The notes: generated by a model not told the origin, from the letters alone. A DNA stretch of 64,000 bases from Myxococcus qinghaiensis (GCF_024198215.1 NZ_JAKCFA010000004.1:310001-374000); one strand, 5' to 3'; shown: positions 29,079 to 37,662, counted from the first letter of the stretch. Numbers and translations: made by a program.

Positions 29079-30914
29079 ATGTGCGGGATTGTTGGTTACG
29101 TTGGTGACAAGGAATCGGCTCCCATCCTGGTGTCCGGGCTCAAGAAGCTCGAGTACCGGGGCTATGACTCGGCGGGCGTCGCGGTGGTCAATCGCAATCA
29201 GCTCAACGTGGTGAGAGCCACGGGCAAGCTGCGCAACCTGGAGAACCGGGTGGTGGCGGACCAGCCGCAGGGCAACATCGGCATCGGCCACACCCGCTGG
29301 GCCACGCACGGCCGTCCCTCGGACGAGAACGCGCACCCGCACACGTACAAGAACGTCGCGGTGGTGCACAACGGCATCATCGAGAACCACCTGTCGCTGA
29401 AGACGCAGCTTCGCGCCAAGGGCCACGTGTTCTCCTCGGAGACGGACACGGAGGTCTTCGCCCACCTCATCTCGGATGAGCTGGAGGCCGGCAAGGAGCT
29501 GCCGGACGCGGTGCGCGGGGCCATTGAACAGGTGAAGGGCACGTACGCGCTGGCGGTGGTGAGCGCGACGGACCCCCACCGCATCGTCTGCACGAAGAAC
29601 GCGTCGCCCATGGTGCTGGGGTTGAGCGAGGGGCAGAACTTCATCGCCAGCGACGTGCCCGCGGTGCTCGAGCACACGCGCGACATCGTCTACATGGAGG
29701 AGGGTGACCTGGCCATCGTCACCGCCGCCAAGGTGGACATCTTCAACCGCCAGGGTCATCCGGTGAACCGGGCCACCCGCCGCATCGACTGGACGCCGAT
29801 GATGGCGGAGAAGGGCGGCTACAAGCACTTCATGCACAAGGAGATCTGGGAGCAGCCCCGCGCCGTCGCGGACACGCTGCGCGGCCGGATGCTCCTGACC
29901 GAGGGCGACGTCCACTTCGAGGGCTGGAACCTGACGCCCGAGAAGGTCCGCTCGCTGTCGAAAATCACGATTCTGGCGTGCGGCACGTCGTGGCACTCGG
30001 GCGTGGCCGGCAAGCACATGATTGAGACGCTGGCGCGGCTCCCGGTGGAAGTGGAGCTGGCGAGCGAGTTCCGCTACCGCGACCCGATTGTGGAGTCCTC
30101 GCACCTGGCCATCGCCATCAGCCAGTCGGGTGAGACGGCGGACACGCTGGCGGCGTTCAAGGAGGCCAAGGCGCGCGGGGCCACGGCGATGGCCATCTGC
30201 AATGTCATTGGCAGCGCGATGACGCGCGAGGCGGAGTTCTCCGTCCTCACCAACGCCGGCCCGGAGATTGGCGTCGCGTCCACCAAGGCGTTCACCACGC
30301 AGCTGGTGGCCTTGTACCTGCTGGCGGTGAAGCTGGGCCGCATGCGCGGCACCCTGTCCGTGGCGGCGGCGCAGGAGCACCTCACCCATCTGACGGAAAT
30401 CCCGAAGATGATTGAAGAGGTGCTCAAGTGCGAGCCGGCCGTGAAGCGCGTGGCCCGTGAGTTCATGAACTCGCAGGACTTCCTCTTCCTCGGCCGCGGC
30501 CCCATGCACCCGGTGGCGCTGGAGGGCGCGCTGAAGCTGAAGGAGATTTCGTACATCCACGCGGAGGGCTACGCGGGTGGCGAGATGAAGCACGGCCCGA
30601 TTGCGCTCATCGACGAGAAGATGCCGGTGGTGGTCATCGCGCCGAAGAAGCCGCACGTGGCCTACGAGAAGATCATCGGCAACATCGAGGAGGTCCGCGC
30701 GCGCGGCGGCAAGGTCATCGCCGTCATCGACGAGGACGACGACCAGGTGGCGGGGCTCGCCGACCACGTCATCCGGGTTCCGGCGGCGTGCGCGCTGCTC
30801 GCGCCCGTCATCGCCACCATTCCGCTCCAGCTCCTCGCGTACCACGTGGCGGAGATGCGCGGGAATGACGTGGACCAGCCGCGCAACCTCGCCAAGAGCG
30901 TGACGGTGGAGTAG
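29079..30914 (+). CDS. glmS: Glutamine-fructose-6-phosphate aminotransferase (isomerizing)
   Basis: 611 residues. The mature N-terminus begins with the catalytic Cys (MCGIVGYVGDKESAP), giving the class II glutaminase domain (about 1-225), then two SIS sugar-isomerase domains (about 290-600) with LACGTSWHSG, ISQSGETADTLAAFKEAK and the C-terminal NLAKSVTVE signature. It converts fructose-6-phosphate and glutamine to glucosamine-6-phosphate, the first committed step to UDP-GlcNAc. It follows glmU by 109 bases with no glmS ribozyme fold visible, as expected outside Firmicutes. A strong intrinsic terminator lies 28 bases downstream. Confidence 0.98.
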   Translation: MCGIVGYVGDKESAPILVSGLKKLEYRGYDSAGVAVVNRNQLNVVRATGKLRNLENRVVADQPQGNIGIGHTRWATHGRPSDENAHPHTYKNVAVVHNGIIENHLSLKTQLRAKGHVFSSETDTEVFAHLISDELEAGKELPDAVRGAIEQVKGTYALAVVSATDPHRIVCTKNASPMVLGLSEGQNFIASDVPAVLEHTRDIVYMEEGDLAIVTAAKVDIFNRQGHPVNRATRRIDWTPMMAEKGGYKHFMHKEIWEQPRAVADTLRGRMLLTEGDVHFEGWNLTPEKVRSLSKITILACGTSWHSGVAGKHMIETLARLPVEVELASEFRYRDPIVESSHLAIAISQSGETADTLAAFKEAKARGATAMAICNVIGSAMTREAEFSVLTNAGPEIGVASTKAFTTQLVALYLLAVKLGRMRGTLSVAAAQEHLTHLTEIPKMIEEVLKCEPAVKRVAREFMNSQDFLFLGRGPMHPVALEGALKLKEISYIHAEGYAGGEMKHGPIALIDEKMPVVVIAPKKPHVAYEKIIGNIEEVRARGGKVIAVIDEDDDQVAGLADHVIRVPAACALLAPVIATIPLQLLAYHVAEMRGNDVDQPRNLAKSVTVE

Positions 30915-30942
30915 TCGCCGCTCGGAGGCCCTGACGTACGCG

Positions 30943-30979
30943 AAGCCCGGGTTCCCCCTCGAGGGAACTCGGGCTTTCG
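30943..30979 (+). terminator. Intrinsic terminator of glmS
   Basis: 14-bp stem AAGCCCGGGTTCCC / GGGAACTCGGGCTT with one G-T pair, 6-base loop CCTCGA, followed by TCG. The T-tract is short but the stem is very strong. Confidence 0.75.
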
Positions 30980-31013
30980 TCGTCTCGGGGACAGGCCTGC
31001 GTGAGGGGGCTGC

Positions 31014-31454
31014 TCAGTCCTGCTGGGACAGCTCCATCAGCAGCTCCAGGTCCTCGGCGGCGTCCATGCTCTCCAAGAGCTCCAGGTTCTCCACCACCTC
31101 GCGATCCTCCTCGGACAGGGTCGTCGTGGGCCGGGAGGGCTCGCGGGCCGGAGTCCTGGCGGGGCCCGGGGGGAGGGGAGTTTCCTCGGTGCGAGGCGTC
31201 TCGGACTGGCCCGCGCCCAGGGCTCGCGGGGTGTCGGTTTGCTCGGGAGTGGGACCCGCGCGCGGGGAGGCGGCGAGCGCGATGCCGACGCGGCGGCCCA
31301 AGTCACGCTCCATCGTCGGCACCGGACTCGCGTCGGCGAGCGCGATGCCGACGCGGCGGCCCGAGTCGCGCTCCGTCGTCGGCGCCGAACTCGCGGCGGC
31401 GAGCGGGGCCGCCACGAGCGCCATGAAAAATACCAGCTGCGCGGCGGGCCTCAC
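31014..31454 (-). CDS. Exported protein with an acidic C-terminal motif, last gene of the ECF sigma operon
   Basis: 146 residues with a Sec signal peptide (about 1-22). The middle is Pro/Thr/Arg-rich and holds two near-identical 21-residue repeats based on TERDSGRRVGIALA. The C-terminus VENLELLESMDAAEDLELL is strongly acidic and closely resembles the C-terminus of the anti-sigma factor two genes upstream (NLELVEDYELLGLDSPEDLE). It overlaps the DUF3106 gene by 4 bases. The shared tail suggests both proteins bind the same partner, perhaps the very basic DUF3106 protein between them. The family is otherwise not recognised. Confidence 0.7.
   Translation of the reverse strand: MRPAAQLVFFMALVAAPLAAASSAPTTERDSGRRVGIALADASPVPTMERDLGRRVGIALAASPRAGPTPEQTDTPRALGAGQSETPRTEETPLPPGPARTPAREPSRPTTTLSEEDREVVENLELLESMDAAEDLELLMELSQQD
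31271..31396 (-). repeat. Two 63-bp direct repeats inside the acidic-tail gene
   Basis: Units at 31271-31333 and 31334-31396 differ by only a few bases and encode the repeated ERDxGRRVGIALA block. In-frame duplication of 21 codons. Confidence 0.85.
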
Positions 31455-31945
31455 CGGCGCCGCCTCTCGCGAACGCGCTCCCGCATCTCCTGGCGCTGCT
31501 CCGGCGTCATCTGCCGCCAGCGGCGCATGTTCTCCATCAGCTGCTCGCGCCGCTCCGGGTTCTCCTTCAGATACGCCTTCATGCGCTGGCGCATCTGGGT
31601 GCGCCGCTCCGGGTCCATCTTCCTCAGCTCGCGGGCCTGCTCGCGCAGGGCCTGCCGCTCGGCGGCGTTGAGCTTGCGCAGCTCGCGCTGGTTGGCGCGC
31701 AGCCGCTCGCGCTCCTCGGGCGGCAGCTTGCGCCAGCGCTCCAGGTTGCCCCGGATGCGCGTCTGCTCGTCGCGGGGCAGCGACTTGAACTCACGCAGCT
31801 TCCCGCGCAGCGCCTCCTTCTGCTCCGGCGTCATTTTCTCGAAGCGCTCGGCGGCCGTGGCCGGGCGCTCCGTCTCCGCGCGGGCGCCCGTGCCCGTCAG
31901 CAGCGCCGCCACCAGGCCCAGCGCCATCCACGTCCGGCCCGTCAT
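31451..31945 (-). CDS. DUF3106 family periplasmic helical protein
   Basis: 164 residues from the ATG at 31945, which overlaps the anti-sigma stop (ATGA). After a signal peptide (to about 23, TGTGARA) it is one long, very Arg/Glu-rich helical repeat: MTPEQKEALRGKLREFKSL, LERWRKLPPEERERLRANQ, ELRKMDPERRTQMRQRM, RRWRQMTPEQRQEMRERV, ending RERRRR. The recurring (M/L)xPExRxxxR unit defines DUF3106 and resembles LTxxQ/CpxP/ZraP-type periplasmic stress chaperones and sensors. It is third in the sigma-anti-sigma operon. A role as periplasmic sensor or chaperone feeding the anti-sigma factor is a reasonable inference. Confidence 0.82.
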   Translation of the reverse strand: MTGRTWMALGLVAALLTGTGARAETERPATAAERFEKMTPEQKEALRGKLREFKSLPRDEQTRIRGNLERWRKLPPEERERLRANQRELRKLNAAERQALREQARELRKMDPERRTQMRQRMKAYLKENPERREQLMENMRRWRQMTPEQRQEMRERVRERRRR

Positions 31946-32418
31946 TGCGCCACCTCCAGCTCGTGGAGGCTCGCGACGACCTCCAGGTCCTCGGGGCTGT
32001 CGAGCCCCAACAGCTCGTAGTCCTCGACCAGCTCCAGGTTCGCCGCCAGCTCCATCACCGCCGGGTCCTCCAACTCCTCGGGCGCCTCGGGGCCCGGTCC
32101 CACCACCACCAGCGCCAGCCCCACCGCCACGGCCAGGCCCGCCGACGGCACCAGCACCCCGGGGCGCAAGAGCGTCCTCAGCCGCTCCCACCACGGCACC
32201 GGCAGCGCATCCAGCTTCGCCAGCACCGCGCGCCTCGTATTCACGGAGGGCACGAAGTCCGGCAGCTCCGCCACCCTCGCCACCGTGTGGCGCAGCAGTG
32301 CCTCCGTCGCGCGGCACCCGGTGCAGCCGCCCAGATGGGCCTCCACTTCCACGCGGCGGGCCGCGGGCAGCTCGCCGTCCACGTAGGCCGTGAGGTCTTC
32401 CTCGAAATGACAGCTCAT
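31942..32418 (-). CDS. Anti-sigma factor with zinc-finger (zf-HC2) domain
   Basis: 158 residues. The N-terminal zinc-binding anti-sigma domain is MSCHFEEDLTAYVDGEL followed by EAHLGGCTGC, giving the His/CxxC ligands of ZAS proteins. One transmembrane helix at about 87-109 (VLVPSAGLAVAVGLALVVVG) separates it from a periplasmic tail. That tail ends in an acidic Leu/Glu motif, NLELVEDYELLGLDSPEDLE, matched in the last gene of the operon. It overlaps the sigma gene by 4 bases and the DUF3106 gene by 4. It should hold the ECF sigma factor at the membrane until an envelope signal arrives. Confidence 0.9.
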   Translation of the reverse strand: MSCHFEEDLTAYVDGELPAARRVEVEAHLGGCTGCRATEALLRHTVARVAELPDFVPSVNTRRAVLAKLDALPVPWWERLRTLLRPGVLVPSAGLAVAVGLALVVVGPGPEAPEELEDPAVMELAANLELVEDYELLGLDSPEDLEVVASLHELEVAQ

Positions 32419-33017
32419 CCCCTGCTCCTCGCGGGCACGGTGCCCGCCTGCAGCTCTTCAATCCTGCGCGCCACCGCCAGCGTCGCGCGGTGGATGAGGC
32501 TCTTCACGGCGGACTCGCTGGCCTCCAGCGCCTCCGCGATGTCCCGGTACGCCATGCCCTCGAAGCGGCACATGGTGAAGGCGGCGCGCTCCCTGTCGCT
32601 CATGCTCCGCAGCGCGTCTCCCACCGCCCGCTCCAGCTCCCGTCCCGCCAGCGCCTGGTCCGGCCTGTCGCCGTCCGGCCCCGCCATCTCCACGCCTCCC
32701 GTCTCCTCCCCGTCCGGTGCCTCGGAGGACGTGTGGGCCACGCGGTACTCCCCGCGCCGTACTTCGTTGAGACAGTGATTGGTGGCCACCCGGAACAGGA
32801 ACGTCTTGAAGCGCGCCGTCGGCTGGTACGCCTTCGCGTTGCGGTAGAGCTTCACGAAGATGTCCTGCGTCAGCTCCTCCGCCCGCTCCCTGTCGCCCAC
32901 GAAGCGGAAGGCGAACCGCGCCACGCTCGCGTGGTAGCGGTCGAACAGCCAGGCAAACGCCCGACGGTCCCCCGCGGCCACCTTCAGCATCGCCTGTGCG
33001 TCCGAATCCACGTCCAC
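32415..33017 (-). CDS. ECF-type RNA polymerase sigma factor
   Basis: 200 residues. Region 2 contains FDRYHASVARFAFRFVGD, ELTQDIFVKLYRNAKAYQP and FKTFLFRVATNHCLNEVRR, which bind core polymerase and the -10 element. Region 4 has MCRFEGMAYRDIAEALEAS and ESAVKSLIHRATL, the -35-reading helix-turn-helix. There is no region 3. The linker is longer than average, acidic and Gly-rich (EAPDGEETGGVEM). It leads a four-gene operon, each junction overlapping by 4 bases, with its own membrane anti-sigma. It probably autoregulates the operon, but I cannot identify the -35 motif it reads. Confidence 0.95.
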   Translation of the reverse strand: MDVDSDAQAMLKVAAGDRRAFAWLFDRYHASVARFAFRFVGDRERAEELTQDIFVKLYRNAKAYQPTARFKTFLFRVATNHCLNEVRRGEYRVAHTSSEAPDGEETGGVEMAGPDGDRPDQALAGRELERAVGDALRSMSDRERAAFTMCRFEGMAYRDIAEALEASESAVKSLIHRATLAVARRIEELQAGTVPARSRG

Positions 33018-33065
33018 GGTCGACTACAACCCCGTCACCCAGAAGAAGTTGCGGTCAGCGTCGCT

Positions 33066-33095
33066 TTGAACCGCGCCCGCCTCCGTGGATACAGT
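33066..33095 (+). promoter_or_regulatory. Promoter of the divergent membrane-protein gene, probably giving a leaderless mRNA
   Basis: TTGAAC (33066-33071), 18-base spacer, TACAGT (33090-33095). The GTG start follows only 6 bases later, so the first transcribed base is about the start codon itself. Confidence 0.55.
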
Positions 33096-33101
33096 CTCCG
33101 G

Positions 33102-33881
33102 GTGTCGGACGCCACGCGCAGCACACATGCTCCCATCCCCCGGCCCGACGAGGGCCCGGGCGAAGAGCGCCTGGCGGACCTCGCCGCGTGGGCTCCGGCT
33201 CCGTCCGAGGCGGCCAGCCGCCCCACGCCCCCGGTGGAGCTGCCCCTGCCCGTGCTGGTGAGGGTGGAGCAGGCCGTGGGGGCCTCCGAGGCGGACCGGC
33301 CCGAGGCCGCCTCGCGGCTCAATGAAGTCCTGGCGCAGCTGGCCAGCGGCGGCGGGGAGCGGCAGGTGGCGGACACCCTGCACCGGCTCCTCGACGGCGG
33401 GAGGCTGGACGGGCTGGTGGACGCCGAGGGGCGCTCCTGCCGCGCGGTGGCGGTGGAGTCGCTCTTGTCCCTGGGCTTCCCCTATGCCCTGGAAGTGGAG
33501 CCCGACGACCTCAAGCACCTGCGCGCCAACGCCGCGGCCCGGTCCGGCGGCGGCCAGGCGGGCCGCTTCGACTTCGGGCCTGGAGTGCCCGCCACGGTGC
33601 TCGCGGGCGGAGTGCTGGCCCAGGTGATTGAAGAGCTGCTGCGGCCGGGCGTGGTCGAAGGCACGGTGACCTTGCAGGTGGGCCTGGGCGTGCTGGCCAT
33701 GATGGCCTTGTGGCTTGCCCCTCCTCGCAGTCCCGTGTACCGCCTGGGCCTGGGCCTGCTGGCCCTCGTGTCGGGCTTCGGGCTGCTGCTGGCCCTGGGG
33801 TCGGCGGGCCACTCCGGCGCACTGTGGGCGGGTGTGGCAGGGGGTGTGGCCGTCCTCCTGGCTGCCCTCCGCGAGAGCTAG
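33102..33881 (+). CDS. Membrane protein of unknown function
   Basis: 259 residues from the GTG at 33102. The N-terminal 150 residues are soluble, Pro-rich at first, then helical (VNEVLAQLASGGG-like and DTLHRLLDGGRLDGLVD). The C-terminal 100 residues contain about three to four membrane segments (VTLQVGLGVLAMMALWLA, LGLGLLALVSGFGLLLALG, ALWAGVAGGVAVLLAAL). It has no signal peptide. It diverges from the ECF sigma gene with only 84 bases between, so the two may share regulation and this may be a target of the sigma factor. The longer upstream open frame runs antisense through the sigma gene and was rejected. Confidence 0.75.
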   Translation: MSDATRSTHAPIPRPDEGPGEERLADLAAWAPAPSEAASRPTPPVELPLPVLVRVEQAVGASEADRPEAASRLNEVLAQLASGGGERQVADTLHRLLDGGRLDGLVDAEGRSCRAVAVESLLSLGFPYALEVEPDDLKHLRANAAARSGGGQAGRFDFGPGVPATVLAGGVLAQVIEELLRPGVVEGTVTLQVGLGVLAMMALWLAPPRSPVYRLGLGLLALVSGFGLLLALGSAGHSGALWAGVAGGVAVLLAALRES

Positions 33882-33916
33882 CTGCCCGACAGGATGCAAC
33901 ACGGATGTCAGAGGGG

Positions 33917-33958
33917 TGGACTAGGGTCTACCCATCGCGTACTAAAAGCGCGTTCAGG
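33917..33958 (+). promoter_or_regulatory. recA promoter with an SOS (LexA) box
   Basis: TGGACT (33917-33922), 17-base spacer, TACTAA (33940-33945). Overlapping the -10, CTAAAAGCGCGTTCAGG (33942-33958) fits all 17 positions of the M. xanthus LexA motif CTRHAMRYBYGTTCAGS. LexA bound there would block polymerase. Confidence 0.78.
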
Positions 33959-33997
33959 TGAGCCGGGGTGGCTCGCCAATACAAGGAGCCAAGGGAA

Positions 33998-35089
33998 ATG
34001 GCCGTGAATCAGGAGAAGGAAAAGGCGATCGAGCTGGCGATGTCCGCCGTGGAGCGCCAGTTCGGTAAGGGTTCCATCATGCGGCTCGGCAACGACGAGC
34101 CCATGGTGCACGACGTCCAGGCCATTTCGACGGGCTCGATCTCCCTGGACATCGCCCTGGGCGTGGGCGGCGTGCCGAAGGGCCGAATTGTCGAGATTTT
34201 CGGACCGGAGTCCTCCGGCAAGACGACGCTGTGTCTCCACATCGTCGCGGAGGCGCAGAAGCGCGGTGGCATCTGCGGCTACGTGGACGCGGAGCACGCG
34301 CTGGACGTGGGCTATGCGCGCAAGCTGGGCGTGCGCACCGACGACCTGCTCCTGAGCCAGCCGGACACCGGTGAGCAGGCGCTGGAAATCACGGAGATGC
34401 TGGTGCGCTCGGGCGCCATCGACGTGCTGGTGGTGGACTCGGTGGCCGCGCTCGTTCCCAAGGCGGAGCTCGAGGGCGAGATGGGCGACGCGCACATGGG
34501 TGTGCAGGCGCGCCTCATGAGCCAGGCGCTGCGCAAGCTCACGGGCACCATCTCCAAGAGCCAGACGTGCGTCATCTTCATCAACCAGATTCGCATGAAG
34601 ATTGGCGTGATGTTCGGCAACCCGGAGACGACGACGGGCGGCAACGCGCTGAAGTTCTACGCGTCCCAGCGCATGGACATCCGCCGCATCGGCGCCATCA
34701 AGAACGGCGAGAACGTGGTGGGCAGCCGCACCCGCGTGAAGGTCGTGAAGAACAAGGTGGCCCCTCCGTTCAAGGAGGTCGAGTTCGACATCATGTACGG
34801 CTCGGGCATCTCCCGTGAGGGCGACCTCATCGACCTGGCCTCCAACGACAACATCGTGGAGAAGAGCGGCAGCTGGTTCTCCTTCAACGGAGAGCGCATC
34901 GGCCAGGGCCGTGAGAACGCGAAGGACTACCTGCGTGAGCACCCGGAGATCTCCAAGGAGATCGAGGCGCGCGTGCTGGAGAAGTACGGCATCGCGAAGG
35001 GCCCGGGTGGCGCCGCCGCTCCCGCCGCGGAGGAGGCACCCGCCGAGGCCGCCACCGAGAAGCGCCCGCGCGTGAAGGCCGTGAAGTGA
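33998..35089 (+). CDS. recA: Recombinase RecA
   Basis: 363 residues from the ATG at 33998 (AAGGGA upstream; family alignment starts at [20 protein letters not shown]). Walker [10 protein letters not shown] at 69-77, the Walker B region [22 protein letters not shown], loop L2 with [20 protein letters not shown] and the C-terminal domain are all standard. The tail is Ala/Glu-rich, then basic (KRPRVKAVK), unlike the acidic tail of E. coli RecA. It forms filaments on single-stranded DNA, drives strand exchange and triggers LexA self-cleavage. Myxobacteria carry two recA genes; the LexA box upstream marks this one as damage-inducible. It is followed by two hairpins. Confidence 0.98.
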   Translation: MAVNQEKEKAIELAMSAVERQFGKGSIMRLGNDEPMVHDVQAISTGSISLDIALGVGGVPKGRIVEIFGPESSGKTTLCLHIVAEAQKRGGICGYVDAEHALDVGYARKLGVRTDDLLLSQPDTGEQALEITEMLVRSGAIDVLVVDSVAALVPKAELEGEMGDAHMGVQARLMSQALRKLTGTISKSQTCVIFINQIRMKIGVMFGNPETTTGGNALKFYASQRMDIRRIGAIKNGENVVGSRTRVKVVKNKVAPPFKEVEFDIMYGSGISREGDLIDLASNDNIVEKSGSWFSFNGERIGQGRENAKDYLREHPEISKEIEARVLEKYGIAKGPGGAAAPAAEEAPAEAATEKRPRVKAVK

Positions 35090-35100
35090 GTCGGTGAGAC

Positions 35101-35180
35101 GGTGGCTCCTCTTGAGCCGCCGCTCGACACGCCGTTCCGGGGCTGTCCTCTCCAACCGAGGGCAGCCCCGTCGTGTTTCA
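35101..35180 (+). terminator. Two tandem hairpins terminating recA
   Basis: GGTGGCTC-CTCTT-GAGCCGCC (35101-35121) and GGGGCTGTCCTC-TCCAACC-GAGGGCAGCCCC (35139-35169), the latter followed by GTCGTGTTTC. The second is the better terminator. Confidence 0.7.
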
Positions 35181-35331
35181 TGCGCATGGCGTGAGTCAGC
35201 TGCGGCGCCCGGTAGCTGACACGGTGCGTTGTGTCGGACGTGTGGCGGGGATGTTTCCGGAGTGATGGATGGGCGCCTTAGACTCTCGCGCGCGGGTCCT
35301 TCACCCGCGTCCCCATTTCGGGAGTCCCGCC

Positions 35332-37491
35332 TTGTTCGACAGATTGAAGCGTCGCAGCTTCCTGCAGGCCGTGGTCGCCGTCGCGGCAAGCACCTCGTTC
35401 GGCTGTTCCGACGACAACGACACGCCGTCCAATGACGGCTCGAAGTACTTCCCCCAGTCCATCTGCTCGGGTGACCCACGTCCGGACAGCGTGGTGCTGT
35501 GGGTGCGCGCGGTGAACCCCGACAACGCGGGCGCGGACACGCCGGTGCGGCTGGAGGTGTCGACGAGCGAGAACTTCGGCAGCCTGTTCCTGGACCGGAG
35601 CTTCTCGGCGCTGGCGGCCAATGACCATGCGCTGAAGGTGAAGGTGACGAACCTGTCGCCGCGCACGACGTACTACTACCGCTTCACCTTCGAGACGGGC
35701 GGACAGAAGTACACGACGGCGACGGGCCGCACCCGCACGGCGCCGGCGGCCGGGGACGACGTGGCGGTGAAGTTCGCCTTCGCCAGCTGCCAGGACTACA
35801 TCGGCCGTTACTACAACGCGTGGCAGCGGTTGCTGCAGCTCGACGAGGACCTGGACTTCGTCGTGTTCCTCGGTGACTACGTCTACGAGACGACGGGTGA
35901 CCCGTCCTTCCAGTCCGGCGGCGACACGCGGGCGGTGGTGTTCAGCGAGCCGGAGAAGGCGCTGAAGGTGGGCGTGGGGCTGACGGCGTTCTTCGCGGCC
36001 AACTCGCTGTCCAACTACCGCGACCTCTACAAGACGCTGCGCACGGACAAGGTCATCCAGAAGGTCCACGAGCGCTACCCGTTCATCGTCATCTGGGACG
36101 ACCACGAGTTCTCCGACGACAGCTGGGGTGCCAACGCCACGTACCTGGACGGGCGCGCGCCGGAGCTGCAACTGGAGCGCAAGCAGAACTCCGAGCGGGC
36201 CTTCTTCGAGTACATCCCGCTGGACGCCGCGAACGCGGCGGAAGGCGCCATGGACCCGGCGGCGGCGCCGGTGTACCCGAACACGCTCGTCTACCGTGAC
36301 TTCGAGTTCGGCAAGGCGCTGAAGCTGGCGGTGGCCGACTACCGCACCTTCCGTCCGGACCACCCCATCCCCGAGGACGCGTACCCGGGCAAGGTGGCGG
36401 TGCCCGCGCAGCTGCTGGGCCTGGCGCTGCCGACCCTGCCCGCGCAGGTGCAGGCGCTGCTCCAGACGGAGACGTTCGCCTACGTGGACATCGACGCGGC
36501 GGAGAACGCCACGCAGAAGGCGGTGTTGCAGGGCGTGTACGTGCAGCAGGCGATGGGCGCGGGCCTTACCCAGGAGGAGGCCTCGGCGAAGGCCGCGTTC
36601 TGGGTGAAGGGCGGGCAGTCGCTGTTCTACGTCAACCAGGTGCTGACGGCGGTGAACACCGGGCGCGCGGCGGCGCAGCTGCCCTTGATTCCGCTGCTCT
36701 CCGCGGCGGGCGCGCCCCGGGGCCTGGCCTACGTGCACATGGGCAAGGCGGGTCTGTTCGGCATCCAGGGCTCGCGCTACATCGTGGTGAAGCCCATCTA
36801 CGACTTGTTCTCGGCGCTCACCTACAGGGCGTCGGCGGGAGCGTCGGAGGACGTGCTCGGCCAGGCGCAGCAGGCGTGGCTCCAGACGCAGCTGCGGGCG
36901 ACCAACACCTGGAAGATTGTCGTCAGCTCCGTGTCGATGACGTCCATGGTGTTCGACCTGACGCAGAAGCCCGACATCGGCGAGGCGACGCTGCGGCAGG
37001 CGTTCTACTTCAGCGTGGACCAGTGGGACGGCTTCCCCACGAAGAAGCAGGAGCTGCTGAAGTTCGTCCGGGACAACCAGGTGTCGAACGCGATGTTCAT
37101 CTCCGGCGACATCCACGCGTCGTTCGCGTCGGAGGAGTCGGGGGTGCCCACGCTGACGGCGCCCGCGATTACGTCAGGCTCCATCAAGGAGCTGGCGGGC
37201 CTGGCCGTCATCGGCGCGGGCTACGCTCCGAACAGCCCCATCTACCGGTACGTCGTCACCGAGCTGAACGAGTCGCTGATGGCCTCCAACCCGGGCATGC
37301 GCTACGTGAACGGCGACGCGCACGGCTTCGTGGTGATGGAGCTGAAGGGCTCGCAGGCGCTGGCGTCCTACCACCTCATCCCCAGCTCCGAGGTGGCGAA
37401 GGACTACTCGGTGCGCGCCGACGGCGACCTGGCGGCGAAGTTCACCCGCGTGGACTTCCGCATCGAGAACGGGACGATTACGAAGCTCTGA
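35332..37491 (+). CDS. phoD: PhoD-family alkaline phosphatase/phosphodiesterase, Tat-exported
   Basis: 719 residues from a TTG at 35332 with GGGAG upstream. It opens with a twin-arginine signal (KRRSFLQAVVAVAASTSFGC), so it is exported folded; the Cys at the end could also be lipidated. An N-terminal Fn3-like domain (SICSGDPRPDSVVLWVRAV to about 140) precedes the metallophosphatase domain. Metal ligands are seen in FASCQDY, DFVVFLGDYVYE, VIWDDHEFSDDSWG and MFISGDIHASF. PhoD uses iron and calcium to release phosphate from mono- and diesters, including teichoic acid and phospholipid. An insertion of about 130 residues (about 360-500) lengthens the catalytic domain. It stands alone between hairpins. 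Confidence 0.92.
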   Translation: MFDRLKRRSFLQAVVAVAASTSFGCSDDNDTPSNDGSKYFPQSICSGDPRPDSVVLWVRAVNPDNAGADTPVRLEVSTSENFGSLFLDRSFSALAANDHALKVKVTNLSPRTTYYYRFTFETGGQKYTTATGRTRTAPAAGDDVAVKFAFASCQDYIGRYYNAWQRLLQLDEDLDFVVFLGDYVYETTGDPSFQSGGDTRAVVFSEPEKALKVGVGLTAFFAANSLSNYRDLYKTLRTDKVIQKVHERYPFIVIWDDHEFSDDSWGANATYLDGRAPELQLERKQNSERAFFEYIPLDAANAAEGAMDPAAAPVYPNTLVYRDFEFGKALKLAVADYRTFRPDHPIPEDAYPGKVAVPAQLLGLALPTLPAQVQALLQTETFAYVDIDAAENATQKAVLQGVYVQQAMGAGLTQEEASAKAAFWVKGGQSLFYVNQVLTAVNTGRAAAQLPLIPLLSAAGAPRGLAYVHMGKAGLFGIQGSRYIVVKPIYDLFSALTYRASAGASEDVLGQAQQAWLQTQLRATNTWKIVVSSVSMTSMVFDLTQKPDIGEATLRQAFYFSVDQWDGFPTKKQELLKFVRDNQVSNAMFISGDIHASFASEESGVPTLTAPAITSGSIKELAGLAVIGAGYAPNSPIYRYVVTELNESLMASNPGMRYVNGDAHGFVVMELKGSQALASYHLIPSSEVAKDYSVRADGDLAAKFTRVDFRIENGTITKL

Positions 37492-37505
37492 TTCCGTGAC
37501 ACGCA

Positions 37506-37573
37506 CCCTCGCCATGCGAGGGAGGTGACGAGGGCCGCGCCGGGGGCGATGACGCTTCTGGTGGCGGCCCTCG
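37506..37573 (+). terminator. Two hairpins after phoD
   Basis: CCCTCGC-CAT-GCGAGGG (37506-37522) and CGAGGGCCGC / GCGGCCCTCG (37529-37573, 25-base loop). Stems are perfect; no T-run. Confidence 0.55.
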
Positions 37574-37644
37574 CTGTGTCTCGGGCGTGAGTGCCGTTGC
37601 ACCCAGGTGTGCGGGATGTGGCGTCCGTCTAACCTGATGACAGG

Positions 37645-37662
37645 CCGAGCCAGGTGGCTCGG
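37645..37662 (+). promoter_or_regulatory. Hairpin in the leader of the RiPP-like precursor gene
   Basis: CCGAGCC-AGGT-GGCTCGG, a perfect 7-bp stem with a 4-base loop, 36 bases before the ATG of the small precursor gene. It could be an operator or an RNA control element. Confidence 0.35.
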
